A DNA stretch of 34,638 nt, from contig JAFDWH010000007.1 of NCBI GenBank assembly GCA_018268595.1, forward strand, positions 1 through 34,638, given 5' to 3'. The translations under genes were made by a program, and so were the position numbers. The stretch is from Actinomycetota bacterium. GTDB lineage: Bacteria > Actinomycetota > Thermoleophilia > Solirubrobacterales > Solirubrobacteraceae. Shown piece after piece: positions 23,729 to 34,482 of the stretch (positions are counted from its first letter, which is position 1; every line of letters starts with the position of its first letter). Under the pieces are notes generated by a model that was not told the origin of the DNA, did no database searches, and saw nothing but the letters and a program-made list of their open reading frames with translations.

Positions 23729-23753
23729 CGGCGGGGCGCTGGTGGCGCGGCCG

Positions 23754-24965
23754 TCACGCCTCCAGCACGACCGCCAGCCCCTGGCCGACGCCGATGCAGA
23801 GCGCCGCGACGCCCCAGCCGCCGCCGCGACGGCGCAGCTCGTAGGCGCACGTCGCCAGCACCCGCGCGCCGCTCGCGCCGAGCGGGTGGCCGAGCGCGAT
23901 CGCGCCGCCGTTCACGTTCACGCGCTCCGGGTCGAGCTGTGGCCACTCGGCGAGGCACGCGAGCGACTGGGCGGCGAACGCCTCGTTCAGCTCCAGCACG
24001 CTCACGTCGGACCAGCCGATCCCCGCCTGCGCGAGCGCGCGCTCGACCGCCTGCACCGGCCCGATCCCGAACACGTCCGGGTCGACGCCCGACGCGGCGC
24101 GCCCGGCGATCCGCGCCAGCGGCTCGCGTCCGATCGCGTCGGCCGCGGCGGCGCTGCCGATCAGCACGGCTGCCGCGCCGTCGTTCAAGGCGGACGAGTT
24201 GCCGGCCGTCACCGTTCCGCCGTCCTCGCCGCTGCGGAACGCGGGCTTCAGGCGCGCGAGCGCCTCGACGGACGTGTCCGGCCGCATGATCTCGTCGCGC
24301 GCCAGCTCGGTCCCGGGGACGGGCACGACCCACGCGTCGTAGAAGCCGCCGTCCCACGCTGCCGCCGCGAGCCGGTGGCTGCGCAAGGCGAAAGCGTCCT
24401 GCGCCTCGCGCGAGATCGCGTATTTGTCGACGAGCTGCTCGGTCGAGGCGCCGAGCGAGATCGTCCAGCGGTCCGGCATGCGCGGGTTCACGAGCCGCCA
24501 GCCGAGCGTCGTCGAGGCGAGCGTCTCGTCCGTGCGCGGGAAGCCGCGCTCGGGCTTCGGCAGCACCCACGGCGCGCGGCTCATCGACTCGACGCCGCCG
24601 GTCAGCATGAGCGACGCGTCGCCGCACTCGATCGCGCGGCTGCCGGCGATCGCCGCCTCGAGCGAGGAGGCGCACAGCCGGTTGACGGTCACGCCGGGGA
24701 TCGAGGTCGGCAGGCCGGCGAGCAGCACGGCCATGCGCGCGACGTTGCGGTTCTCCTCGCCGGCGCCGTTCGCGTTGCCGAAGACGACGTCGTCGATCGC
24801 CGCCGGATCGAGGCCCGGCGAGCGCGCGAGCAGCGCCTCCACCGCGTGCGCGGCGAGGTCGTCGGGCCGCACGCCCGCCAGCGCGCCGCCGTAACGGCCG
24901 AACGGCGTGCGGACCGCGTCGATCACGAACGCGTCGGTGAGCGTGCGGGAGCCGGGCTGCGCCAT
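23754..24965 (-). CDS. Thiolase (acetyl-CoA C-acyltransferase)
   Basis: 403 aa. Active-site residues are all present: the nucleophilic Cys in VNRLCASSLEAAI, the His in NGGAIALGHPLGASGAR, and the second Cys in CIGVGQGLAVVLE. The N-terminus DAFVIDAVRTPFGRYGGALA is typical of degradative thiolases, including 3-oxoadipyl-CoA thiolases. It cleaves 3-oxoacyl-CoA with CoA, in fatty acid or aromatic compound breakdown. I start at ATG 24965: the longer frame begins with a non-thiolase Cys-rich stretch, and a TAGGGT -10 (minus strand, 24976-24981) lies 10 nt upstream of this ATG. No partner beta-oxidation genes are adjacent, so the exact pathway is open. Confidence 0.9.
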   Translation of the reverse strand: MAQPGSRTLTDAFVIDAVRTPFGRYGGALAGVRPDDLAAHAVEALLARSPGLDPAAIDDVVFGNANGAGEENRNVARMAVLLAGLPTSIPGVTVNRLCASSLEAAIAGSRAIECGDASLMLTGGVESMSRAPWVLPKPERGFPRTDETLASTTLGWRLVNPRMPDRWTISLGASTEQLVDKYAISREAQDAFALRSHRLAAAAWDGGFYDAWVVPVPGTELARDEIMRPDTSVEALARLKPAFRSGEDGGTVTAGNSSALNDGAAAVLIGSAAAADAIGREPLARIAGRAASGVDPDVFGIGPVQAVERALAQAGIGWSDVSVLELNEAFAAQSLACLAEWPQLDPERVNVNGGAIALGHPLGASGARVLATCAYELRRRGGGWGVAALCIGVGQGLAVVLEA

Positions 24966-25099
24966 CTCGCCCGCCACCCTAGCTGCGGCCTGTCCGGTGG
25001 GCGCCGGTGCGGCGAGATCGGCGGCTCCGGCGGCGTGCAGACGGCACGAGCAGGTGCATGCGACGCCGTCAGCCCAGCTGCGAAATGGCACACAGAAAC

Positions 25100-25129
25100 T
25101 TGACACAGAGCCGTTCAGGTTTCTAGTGT
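25100..25129 (+). promoter_or_regulatory. Promoter of the secreted-protein gene and 354-nt gene-free stretch
   Basis: TTGACA (25100-25105) and TAGTGT (25124-25129) are 18 nt apart, the best -35/-10 pair in the window. It lies in the 354-nt gene-free stretch 24966-25319. The predicted start near 25136 leaves a leader of about 185 nt before the ATG at 25320, GC-rich with several possible hairpins, but no known riboswitch or attenuator is recognised in it. Confidence 0.6.
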
Positions 25130-25319
25130 CTCGATTGGGCGCGGACTGGGGGTTCGCGCTTGGCGGCGGCTCCGGTCTGCCGCGGAGGGGGATGGCATCG
25201 CGCGCTGCGAGGGACTGCGGCTGCGGGGGGGAAGTCGTGCCGTGCTCGTGTCGCGACGGAGCAGGAGGCGTCGTCCCGACGTTTCGTCCGCGCGATCACG
25301 CGCGGGGAAAGGCAGAGAG

Positions 25320-26081
25320 ATGAGATCACCTAGGCGCGTCGCGGTCATCGCCGCGACGGTCATGGCGCTGGCGCTTGCCGGCCTCGGAGGGGTGGCGCAC
25401 GCAGCGTTCCCGAACTTCTCGGGTTGCACCGCCACGGACCTCGAAGTGTCGTCCTGCTTGGACATCCAGCAGCGCAGCGGCAACCTGAACATAAAGGGCT
25501 TCAACATGCCGCTCCATGAAACGATGGAGATCCGCGGGATGCTCCTCGCGAACGGCACGGCGACGCCCACGTTCGTCCCGCCGACGGGCACGAACGGCTT
25601 CTTCACGAGACCGGTCCCGGTCCCGGGCGGGATCTTCGGCATAGAATGGCTGCCGGGGAACGAAGTGCTAGCGATCACGGAGCTCGCCGGCCCCGCGTCG
25701 TCGATCAGACTGAACATCCTGACGCACGAAGTGACGATGCCGATCAAGGTCCGCCTCGTGAACCTGCTGCTCGGGATGGACTGCCACATCGGCACGAACA
25801 GCAGGCCGGTCGTGCTCAACCTGATCACCGGGACGACGAGCCCGCCGGCGCCCAACAGGCCGATAAGCGGCTCGTTCGGCGAACCGGAAGGCACCAACAC
25901 GAGGGTCATATTCAGAGGCGCCAGAAACGTTGAAAACTCGTTCTCCGTTCCGGGCGCGACCGAATGCGGCCTCGGGCTCGGCCTGATCAACTCGCTCGTG
26001 AACCTGAGGCTCCAGCTGCCCTCGGCGGGTGGCAACAACTTCGCCGAAGTCACGAACGACGTCGCGCTCGGCCTGCCGTAG
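25320..26081 (+). CDS. Secreted protein of unknown function
   Basis: 253 aa. A Sec signal peptide (RRVAVIAATVMALALAGLGG, cleavage near AHA-AF) leads to a mature protein with four to six Cys (SGCTATDLEVSSCLDI, GMDCHIG, ATECGLG) that could form disulfides. It is rich in beta-type segments and Pro/Gly turns and has no family I recognise. The weak GGGAAAGG Shine-Dalgarno lies about 8 nt before the ATG. Arginines are 5 AGA, 5 AGG and 4 CGC, and other codons are also less GC-biased (for example ATA), so the gene may be highly expressed or acquired. A strong hairpin follows. It is probably an extracellular or wall-associated protein. Confidence 0.75.
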   Translation: MRSPRRVAVIAATVMALALAGLGGVAHAAFPNFSGCTATDLEVSSCLDIQQRSGNLNIKGFNMPLHETMEIRGMLLANGTATPTFVPPTGTNGFFTRPVPVPGGIFGIEWLPGNEVLAITELAGPASSIRLNILTHEVTMPIKVRLVNLLLGMDCHIGTNSRPVVLNLITGTTSPPAPNRPISGSFGEPEGTNTRVIFRGARNVENSFSVPGATECGLGLGLINSLVNLRLQLPSAGGNNFAEVTNDVALGLP

Positions 26082-26111
26082 GTCGACGCTCACACACGAC
26101 GTGTCTCGTCC

Positions 26112-26141
26112 GTCCCGCTCGGCCTGCCGGCCGGGCGGGAC
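26112..26141 (+). terminator. Strong hairpin after the secreted-protein gene
   Basis: GTCCCGCTCGGCC and GGCCGGGCGGGAC pair at 12 of 13 positions around a TGCC loop. It lies 30 nt after the stop. There is no U-tract, which is common for terminators in very GC-rich actinobacteria. Confidence 0.6.
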
Positions 26142-26172
26142 GGCGCGTCTCCGGGCCGGCCCGGATCTCCAC

Positions 26173-26205
26173 CCGTGAACGGTGATCTTCCGTCCGTGGA
26201 CGGTG
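26173..26205. repeat. Paired CCGTG(A/G)ACGGTG repeats 21 bp apart upstream of imuB
   Basis: CCGTGAACGGTG (26173-26184) and CCGTGGACGGTG (26194-26205) differ at one position and are two helical turns apart. Each core is CCGT-NN-ACGG, an inverted repeat. They lie 20-53 nt upstream of the imuB SOS box, in the place of an upstream regulator site. Confidence 0.45.
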
Positions 26206-26225
26206 GCGCGCGAGCCGGCCTGAGG

Positions 26226-26239
26226 CGAACATGTGTTCG
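26226..26239 (+). promoter_or_regulatory. SOS (LexA) box of imuB
   Basis: CGAACATGTGTTCG is a perfect 14-bp palindrome ending 4 nt before the imuB ATG. It is identical to the dnaE2 box and shares the CGAAC-N4-GTTCG core with the lexA box. Confidence 0.9.
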
Positions 26240-26243
26240 CCCG

Positions 26244-27431
26244 ATGATCGCCTGCGTCCTGCTGCCCCGCTTCGAGCTGACCGTCGCCGCCGGCGACCGT
26301 GAGGAGCTGCTGCGCATGCCGGCGGCGCTCGCGCCGGAGCCCGGTCGCGAGCAGCGCGTGGGAGAGGCATCGCCGGCCGCCGAGGCGTTCGGCGTGCGCG
26401 CCGGCACGCCGCTCGGCGAGGCGCTGGCGCGCTGCCCGTCGCTGACGCTCGTGCCGCCCGACCCGGCCGGCGTCGCCGACCGCTGGGAGCGGCTGCTGGT
26501 GCGGCTGGAGGCGATCGGCGCGGCGGTCGAGCCGGAGCGGCCGGGGCTCGCCTGCTTCGCCGTGCGCGGGCTGCTGCGCCTGCACGGCGGGTCGCTCGAG
26601 CACGTGCTGGGCGCCGCGCGCCACGCGCTGCGCCAGCCGGCGCGGCTCGGCGCCGGCCCGTCGCGCTTCTGCGCGCTCGCCGCCGCCTCACGCGCGCGTG
26701 TGCGTCGGCCGGAGGTCGTCGCGGGCGGGGAGGCGGAGGCGGCCGCCTACCTCGCGCCGCTGCCGGTCGCGCTGCTGCGCGGCCGGCGCGAGACGGCGCA
26801 ACTGCCGGAGCCGCTCGCGCGGCTGGGGATCGAGACGCTCGGGGCGCTGGCGGCGCTGCCCACGGCGGCGGTCGCCGATCGCTTCGGCGCCGCGGGGCTG
26901 CTCGCGCGCGAGCTGGCGTGCGGTCGTGACGGGCGGCTCGCGCCGCGCCGGCCGCCCGAGCGGCTGGCGGAGGAGCTGGAGCTGCCGGAGGCGCTCTCCG
27001 GCGTCCAGCTCGACCACGCGCTGCGGCTGCTCGTCGACCGCCTGCTCGCGCGCCGCGAGCGGCGCGGCCGCACGCTGCGGACGGTCGTGCTGTCGGCCGC
27101 GCTGGTCGAGGGCGGCACGTGGCGCGAGCAGGTCCCGTTCCGCGAAGCGCTCGCCGACCCGCTGCGGATGCGGCTCGCGCTCGCGCAGCGGCTGGCGCTG
27201 CTGCCCGCGCCGGCGGAGCGCCTGCGGCTCGCCGTCGAGCGCTTCGGGCCGCACGCGAGCGACCAGCGCTCGCTGCTCGACGAGGCGGACGACGTGCGCC
27301 GCGCGCGGCTGCGCGAGGCGGTCCGGCAGGCGCGCGCGGCGGCCGGCCCCGACGCGGCCCTGCGCGTGCTCGCGGTCGAGGCCGAGTCGCGCGTGCCCGA
27401 GCGCCGCGTCGTGCTGACGCCGTTCGAGTGA
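26244..27431 (+). CDS. imuB: ImuB-like inactive Y-family DNA polymerase, SOS mutasome subunit
   Basis: 395 aa. I start at ATG 26244, just after the SOS box, because MIACVLLPRFELTVAAGD is the typical ImuB N-terminus; longer frames would place the box inside the gene. The fold is Y-family: a palm region, thumb/HhH (PEPLARLGIETLGALAALPT) and little finger (about residues 250-350). The catalytic acidic residues of active Y polymerases are missing: the N-terminal DxD position reads LLPRFE, and the SIDE motif reads CFAVRG. This fits ImuB, which links DnaE2 to the sliding clamp. No RecA-like imuA-prime gene is visible upstream. It overlaps the next gene by 4 nt. Confidence 0.88.
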   Translation: MIACVLLPRFELTVAAGDREELLRMPAALAPEPGREQRVGEASPAAEAFGVRAGTPLGEALARCPSLTLVPPDPAGVADRWERLLVRLEAIGAAVEPERPGLACFAVRGLLRLHGGSLEHVLGAARHALRQPARLGAGPSRFCALAAASRARVRRPEVVAGGEAEAAAYLAPLPVALLRGRRETAQLPEPLARLGIETLGALAALPTAAVADRFGAAGLLARELACGRDGRLAPRRPPERLAEELELPEALSGVQLDHALRLLVDRLLARRERRGRTLRTVVLSAALVEGGTWREQVPFREALADPLRMRLALAQRLALLPAPAERLRLAVERFGPHASDQRSLLDEADDVRRARLREAVRQARAAAGPDAALRVLAVEAESRVPERRVVLTPFE

Positions 27432-27679
27432 GCGGCGCGCGCACGCATCGCCTCGCCCGTCCGCGCCGCGCGCGCGTCGAGGCGCGCCCCGCGGACGGCC
27501 GCCCGCTCGCGGTCGACGGCCGCGCGGTCGACGCGGTGCGCGAGTCGTGGCTCGTCGAGGACCGCTGGTGGAACGGCAGCCCCGTCCGCCGCCGCTACTG
27601 GGAGGTCGTCACGACCTGCGGCCGCAATCTGGTCGTCTTCCACGACCTGCGCGGCGGGGGGTGGTTCGCGCAGCGGTGA
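27428..27679 (+). CDS. DUF6504-like small protein between imuB and dnaE2
   Basis: 83 aa, GTG start in the imuB stop (GTGA). After a basic N-terminus, the core is VRESWLVEDRWWNGSPVRRR then YWEVVTTCGRNLVVFHDLRG. This pattern is what I remember as the DUF6504 family found next to imuB in actinobacteria. It is small, Trp/Arg-rich and beta-type. Being coupled to imuB it must be SOS-induced; a structural or clamp-related role in the mutasome is inference. Confidence 0.75.
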   Translation: MSGARTHRLARPRRARVEARPADGRPLAVDGRAVDAVRESWLVEDRWWNGSPVRRRYWEVVTTCGRNLVVFHDLRGGGWFAQR

Positions 27680-27762
27680 CCGCCTGAGGTTGCCGCACGG
27701 GAGCTGGGCGGCGGCGCTTCCGGTTTCCACCTCCGGGCGGTAGCCAACATAGATGTGGGAAG

Positions 27763-27775
27763 CGAACATGTGTTC

Positions 27776-27776
<1 letters not shown>
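27763..27776 (+). promoter_or_regulatory. SOS (LexA) box of dnaE2
   Basis: CGAACATGTGTTCG, identical to the imuB box. Its last base is the first base of the GTG start I prefer for dnaE2, so transcription must begin inside or just before the box and the message may have almost no leader. Confidence 0.9.
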
Positions 27777-31264
<3,488 letters not shown>

Positions 31265-31346
31265 CGCGCCGGCGCGCCGGCGCGCCAGCGCTGCGCAGTT
31301 CCCTCTTCCATTCCGTGGTCCGCTCAGGGTAGGGTCCGCAACGGCA

Positions 31347-31844
31347 ATGCTCGCGACCGTCGCATTTCTCGCGTTTTGGATCGTCGTCGGCCTCGTGCTG
31401 TTCTTCATCGCGCTGCGCGGCGGGCCGCGCGGAGCGCGCGCCACGCTCCAGTCGCAGAGCCGCGGCGGCCGCCGCGCCGCGGCGATCCTGTTCGCCGTCT
31501 TCTACGTCGCGGTCGGCGTCGCGGTGCCGCTGCTGATCCTCGTCGGCAACGACCACAGCGCCGACGCGCGCGTGGGCGGCACGGCGATCAGGCTCACGAA
31601 GCAGGAGCGCGACGGGCGCCAGGTGTTCGGCGAGCGCTGCGCGAGCTGCCACACGCTCGCCGCCGCGCGCGCGGACGGCAAGGTCGGCCCGAGCCTCGAC
31701 AAGCTGATGCCGCCCGCCGCCCTCGTCGCCGACGCGGTCACGAGAGGCCGCCAGCGCGGCAACGGCACGATGCCCGCCGGCATCGTCCAGGGGCAGGACG
31801 TCGCCGCCGTCGCGGCCTTCGTCGCCGCCGTCGCCGGCAAGTAG
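31347..31844 (+). CDS. Membrane-anchored cytochrome c
   Basis: 165 aa. Two hydrophobic segments (TVAFLAFWIVVGLVLFFIAL and AAAILFAVFYVAVGVAVPLL) precede a class I cytochrome c domain. CASCH (residues 98-102) binds haem and Met142 in NGTMPAGI is the likely axial ligand. It should carry electrons on the outer face of the membrane and is a natural client of the CcmEF system at 9.4 kb. TAGGGT (31330-31335) lies 11 nt before the ATG without a Shine-Dalgarno. A hairpin follows the stop. Confidence 0.9.
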   Translation: MLATVAFLAFWIVVGLVLFFIALRGGPRGARATLQSQSRGGRRAAAILFAVFYVAVGVAVPLLILVGNDHSADARVGGTAIRLTKQERDGRQVFGERCASCHTLAAARADGKVGPSLDKLMPPAALVADAVTRGRQRGNGTMPAGIVQGQDVAAVAAFVAAVAGK

Positions 31845-31877
31845 CGCACGGAGCTCCGCGCATCCTCCGGGAAGTTC

Positions 31878-31904
31878 GCCGGTCGCTCCGGGAATCCGAC
31901 CGGC
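31878..31904 (+). terminator. Hairpin after the cytochrome c gene
   Basis: GCCGGTCG and CGACCGGC form an 8-bp stem with an 11-nt loop, 34 nt after the stop. There is no U-tract. It lies before the promoter of the riboswitch transcript. Confidence 0.5.
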
Positions 31905-31931
31905 GCTCTCCATAACATCGGCAAAACGCAG

Positions 31932-31959
31932 GTGCACGGTGGGCCACCGCTGCTAGGAT
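31932..31959 (+). promoter_or_regulatory. Promoter of the riboswitch transcript
   Basis: GTGCAC (31932-31937) and TAGGAT (31954-31959) are 16 nt apart, the same geometry as the rnpB promoter. Transcription would begin near 31966, at the 5' end of the riboswitch. Confidence 0.5.
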
Positions 31960-31965
31960 CGCCCC

Positions 31966-32095
31966 GCACATACCGCTGAATTCCCGCCCGAGTGGGGCGG
32001 GAAGCGGGGGACCCAGGACATCGGGGCGAATCGTGCAGGCCGCACGTAGCGCCGCTCTTTCGGCGCGAGCCCGTCAGCTAACCCCGTAAGCCGAC
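31966..32095 (+). ncRNA. c-di-AMP riboswitch (ydaO-yuaA class)
   Basis: Conserved blocks occur in order: CCGCTGAATTCCCG near 31973, AGCGGGGGACCCAGG near 32001, CGGGGCGAATCG near 32020, CTTTCGGCGCGAGCCCGTCA near 32058, and GCTAACCCCGTAAGCCGACG near 32077. The CGGGG(T/C)GAATC and GAGCCCGTCAGCTAACC elements are diagnostic of the ydaO class as it looks in actinobacteria. It senses c-di-AMP and normally lowers expression when bound. It lies directly before a small membrane-protein gene, with the gene's AGAGGA Shine-Dalgarno right after the aptamer, so control may act on translation or elongation. Confidence 0.9.
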
Positions 32096-32108
32096 GAAAG
32101 AGGACCGA

Positions 32109-32360
32109 ATGCCACCTGCCGAGGCGCCCCCACGCCCCGCCCGCACCGCCGCCGCGCCGCGTCGCACCGTCGTGATCCGCGGCCAGGTCGCTCCGCCGCC
32201 GCAGCCGCGTCCGTACGCCGCGACGACCGCCCGCCGGCGTCCGCCGCGCCGCGCGAGCGAGCGGATCGTCGGCACGCGCCCCGATCGCGCCGCCCTGTGG
32301 GCCGTGATGATGGGCGTCTTCCTGATCCTCGTCGCCGTCATGACGGCGCACGGCGCGTAG
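32109..32360 (+). CDS. Small Pro/Arg-rich single-pass membrane protein under c-di-AMP riboswitch control
   Basis: 83 aa. The first 58 residues are basic and Pro/Ala/Arg-rich (for example APRRTVVIRGQVAPPPQPRP). A single hydrophobic helix, ALWAVMMGVFLILVAVMTAH, lies at the C-terminus with only two residues after it, so it is a tail-anchored protein with a cytoplasmic basic domain. AGAGGA (32099-32104) precedes the ATG by 4-5 nt. I do not recognise the family. Genes with this riboswitch usually encode wall hydrolases or potassium/osmolyte transport functions; this one is neither by sequence. An envelope or osmotic role is inferred from the riboswitch alone. Confidence 0.75.
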   Translation: MPPAEAPPRPARTAAAPRRTVVIRGQVAPPPQPRPYAATTARRRPPRRASERIVGTRPDRAALWAVMMGVFLILVAVMTAHGA

Positions 32361-32507
32361 CGCGCCTTTTCGCCGCACCTGGCGATCCCGCGCCCGGCAG
32401 GCTGAGCCGGCGTTTAGGTCCGCCCGTATAAGGAGACGGAGACCCCCACGCGGCTCGGCACCTGGCCGCCGCGTCCCTCCAGTGCTCTCCAGAAGCGCGG
32501 TGACGCC

Positions 32508-33068
32508 ATGAGAACTCCGATGAGCCGGTTCCACATCCACGACGACCTGACCGCTCCCGAGGCGTCCGCGCCCGTGCTGCGCGGGGCCACGGCGGCTGGC
32601 GGGCAGCTGCCGAACTTCCTCGGCGTGCTGGCCGGGTCGCCCGCCGCGCTGCGCGCCTACGCGCGCTTCCGCTCGGAGCTGCGCCACGGCCGCCTCGCGC
32701 CCGCCACGCTCGAGCGGATCGCGCTCGCGGTCGCCGAGCACGACGGGTCGGCGCCCGGCGTCGCGATGCACACGCGCGCCGCGCGCGCGGTCGGGCTGCG
32801 CTTCGACGAGGTCCAGATGGCGCGCCGCTGCGAGTCCAAGGACGCGCGCGAGGCCGCGCTGCTGCGCTGGATCGGCGCGCTGCTCGCGGGGGGCAAGCCG
32901 AGAATGCATCTCCACGAGGAGGCGCGCGAGGCCGGCTGGGACGACGAGGAGCTGCTGGAGGCGATGGCGGCCGTCGCGCTGGAGCGCTTCACGGCGATGG
33001 TCAACGTCGCCGGCGAGGTCCCCGTCGACGGCTCCGTCGAGGAGTCGCGCACGCTCAGCGCCGCCTGA
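32508..33068 (+). CDS. AhpD/carboxymuconolactone decarboxylase-like protein lacking the CxxC motif
   Basis: 186 aa, helical. LPNFLGVLAGSPAALRAYAR and LAPATLERIALAVAEHDGSA then GVAMHTRAARAVGL are the AhpD-like fold signature. Active members have CxxC where this protein has SAPG (about residues 81-84), while the following His is kept. It therefore cannot act as a dithiol peroxidase reductant and is more likely a divergent enzyme or a structural relative. Two starts are possible (ATG 32508 and 32520). The 147 nt upstream contains a TATAAG (32427-32432) that may be the -10. It lies 64 nt before glnA. Confidence 0.78.
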   Translation: MRTPMSRFHIHDDLTAPEASAPVLRGATAAGGQLPNFLGVLAGSPAALRAYARFRSELRHGRLAPATLERIALAVAEHDGSAPGVAMHTRAARAVGLRFDEVQMARRCESKDAREAALLRWIGALLAGGKPRMHLHEEAREAGWDDEELLEAMAAVALERFTAMVNVAGEVPVDGSVEESRTLSAA

Positions 33069-33132
33069 CGCGGGGGGCGCCCGCGATACGGTTCCGGGGC
33101 CCGTCGCCCGACCGACGCCTCAGGAGCCAGCC

Positions 33133-34470
33133 ATGCCCGACGCCCCGCTCACCGCCGACGACGTCAAGGCGCTCGTCCAGGAGCGCGACATCCGCTTCAT
33201 CCGGCTGTGGTTCACGGACGTCCTCGGTCAGCTGAAGTCGTTCTCGATCAACAGCAGCGAGCTGGACGACGCGTTCGAGGGCGGCATGGGCTTCGACGGC
33301 TCCTCGATCACCGGCTTCAACGCGATCGAGGAGTCGGACATGATCGCGCTGCCCGACCCGGCGACCTTCGCGGTGCTGCCGTGGCGCCCCCAGGACGACG
33401 GCGTCGGGCGCATGTTCTGCGACATCCAGACGCCCGAGCGCACGCCGTACGAGGGCGATCCGCGCCACGTCCTGCGGCGCGCGCTGCGGCGCATGAGCGA
33501 CATGGGCTTCGACGACTTCATGGTCGGCCCGGAGCTGGAGTACTTCTACTTCAGAGACGCGAGATCGACCGAGCCGCTCGACCAGGGCGGCTACTTCGAC
33601 CTCACGACGCTCGACGCCGGTTCGGACCTGCGGCGCGAGACGATCTTCGCGCTCGAGCAGCTCGGCATCCACGTCGAGTACAGCCACCACGAGGTCGGCC
33701 CCTCGCAGCACGAGATCGACATGCGCTACGCGCCCGCGCTGAAGATGGCCGACGACTGCATGACGTATCGCCTCACCGTCAAGGAGTGCGCGATGAAGTA
33801 CGGCCTCCACGCGACGTTCATGCCGAAGCCGCTGTTCGGCGAGAACGGGTCAGGCATGCACACGCACATGTCGCTGTTCAGAGACGGTAGAAACGCCTTC
33901 TTCGACGCCGACGACCAGTACTTCCTGTCGGAGATCGGCAAGGCGTTCATCGCCGGGCAGTTGCGCCACGCGCGCGAGATCTCCTCGATCTTCGCCCAGT
34001 GGGTGAACTCCTACAAGCGGCTCGTGCCGGGCTACGAGGCGCCGACCTACATCGCGTGGTCGCGGCGCAACCGCTCCGCGCTCGTGCGCGTGCCGCTCTA
34101 CCACCCTGGCAAGGAGCAGTCGACGCGCGCGGAGCTGCGCTGCCCGGACCCAGCCTGCAACCCGTACCTGACGTTCGCGGCGCTGCTGCAGGCGGGCCTC
34201 GAGGGGATCGAGCACGGCTACGAGCTTCCCGAGCCGATGGAGAAGAACCTCTACCACTTGGCGCCCGACGAGCGGCGCCGCCTCGGGATCGAGCAGCTGC
34301 CGGCGACGCTCGGCGAGGCGATCGAGCTGACGGCCGAGTCCGAGCTGGTGCTGCGCACGCTCGGCGAGCACATGTTCAACCGCTTCGTCGAGATCAAGCG
34401 GCAGGAGTGGGAGGACTACCGCGTGCAGGTCACCAGCTGGGAGCTGGAGAAGTACCTGCCGATCCTGTAG
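33133..34470 (+). CDS. glnA: Glutamine synthetase type I (alpha subtype)
   Basis: 445 aa. It joins ammonia to glutamate with ATP. Motifs: GFDGSSITGF (residues 53-62), VGPELEYFYF (about 131-140, metal-binding Glu), GENGSGMHTHMS (about 236-247, ATP/metal) and RRNRSALVRVP (about 311-321). The length and absence of the extra loop and adenylylation Tyr region (it reads NLYHLAPDERRRLGIEQLPA) place it in the GSI-alpha group of Bacillus, Thermotoga and archaea, which is controlled by feedback rather than adenylylation. AGGAG (33122-33126) precedes the ATG by 6 nt. A few arginines are AGA. It is convergent with the next gene. Confidence 0.95.
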   Translation: MPDAPLTADDVKALVQERDIRFIRLWFTDVLGQLKSFSINSSELDDAFEGGMGFDGSSITGFNAIEESDMIALPDPATFAVLPWRPQDDGVGRMFCDIQTPERTPYEGDPRHVLRRALRRMSDMGFDDFMVGPELEYFYFRDARSTEPLDQGGYFDLTTLDAGSDLRRETIFALEQLGIHVEYSHHEVGPSQHEIDMRYAPALKMADDCMTYRLTVKECAMKYGLHATFMPKPLFGENGSGMHTHMSLFRDGRNAFFDADDQYFLSEIGKAFIAGQLRHAREISSIFAQWVNSYKRLVPGYEAPTYIAWSRRNRSALVRVPLYHPGKEQSTRAELRCPDPACNPYLTFAALLQAGLEGIEHGYELPEPMEKNLYHLAPDERRRLGIEQLPATLGEAIELTAESELVLRTLGEHMFNRFVEIKRQEWEDYRVQVTSWELEKYLPIL

Positions 34471-34482
34471 CGCGGAGCGCCG

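Noticed and set aside
24966-25106. 47-residue N-terminal extension of the thiolase
   Set aside because: It is Cys-rich and unlike any thiolase, and it would include the -35 of the divergent gene and the thiolase's own -10.
26175-26243. Longer N-terminus for imuB from an upstream GTG
   Set aside because: It would put the LexA box inside the coding region and adds 23 residues not found in ImuB proteins; MIACVLLPRF is the normal start.
31271-31286. Tandem GGCGCGCC palindromes after dnaE2 as a terminator
   Set aside because: They can fold but there is no U-tract and such strings are common at this GC content; too weak to list.
32412-32429. SigB-type promoter (GTTT ... GTAT) before the AhpD-like gene
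   Set aside because: The spacer between the two elements is far too short for a SigB/SigF promoter.
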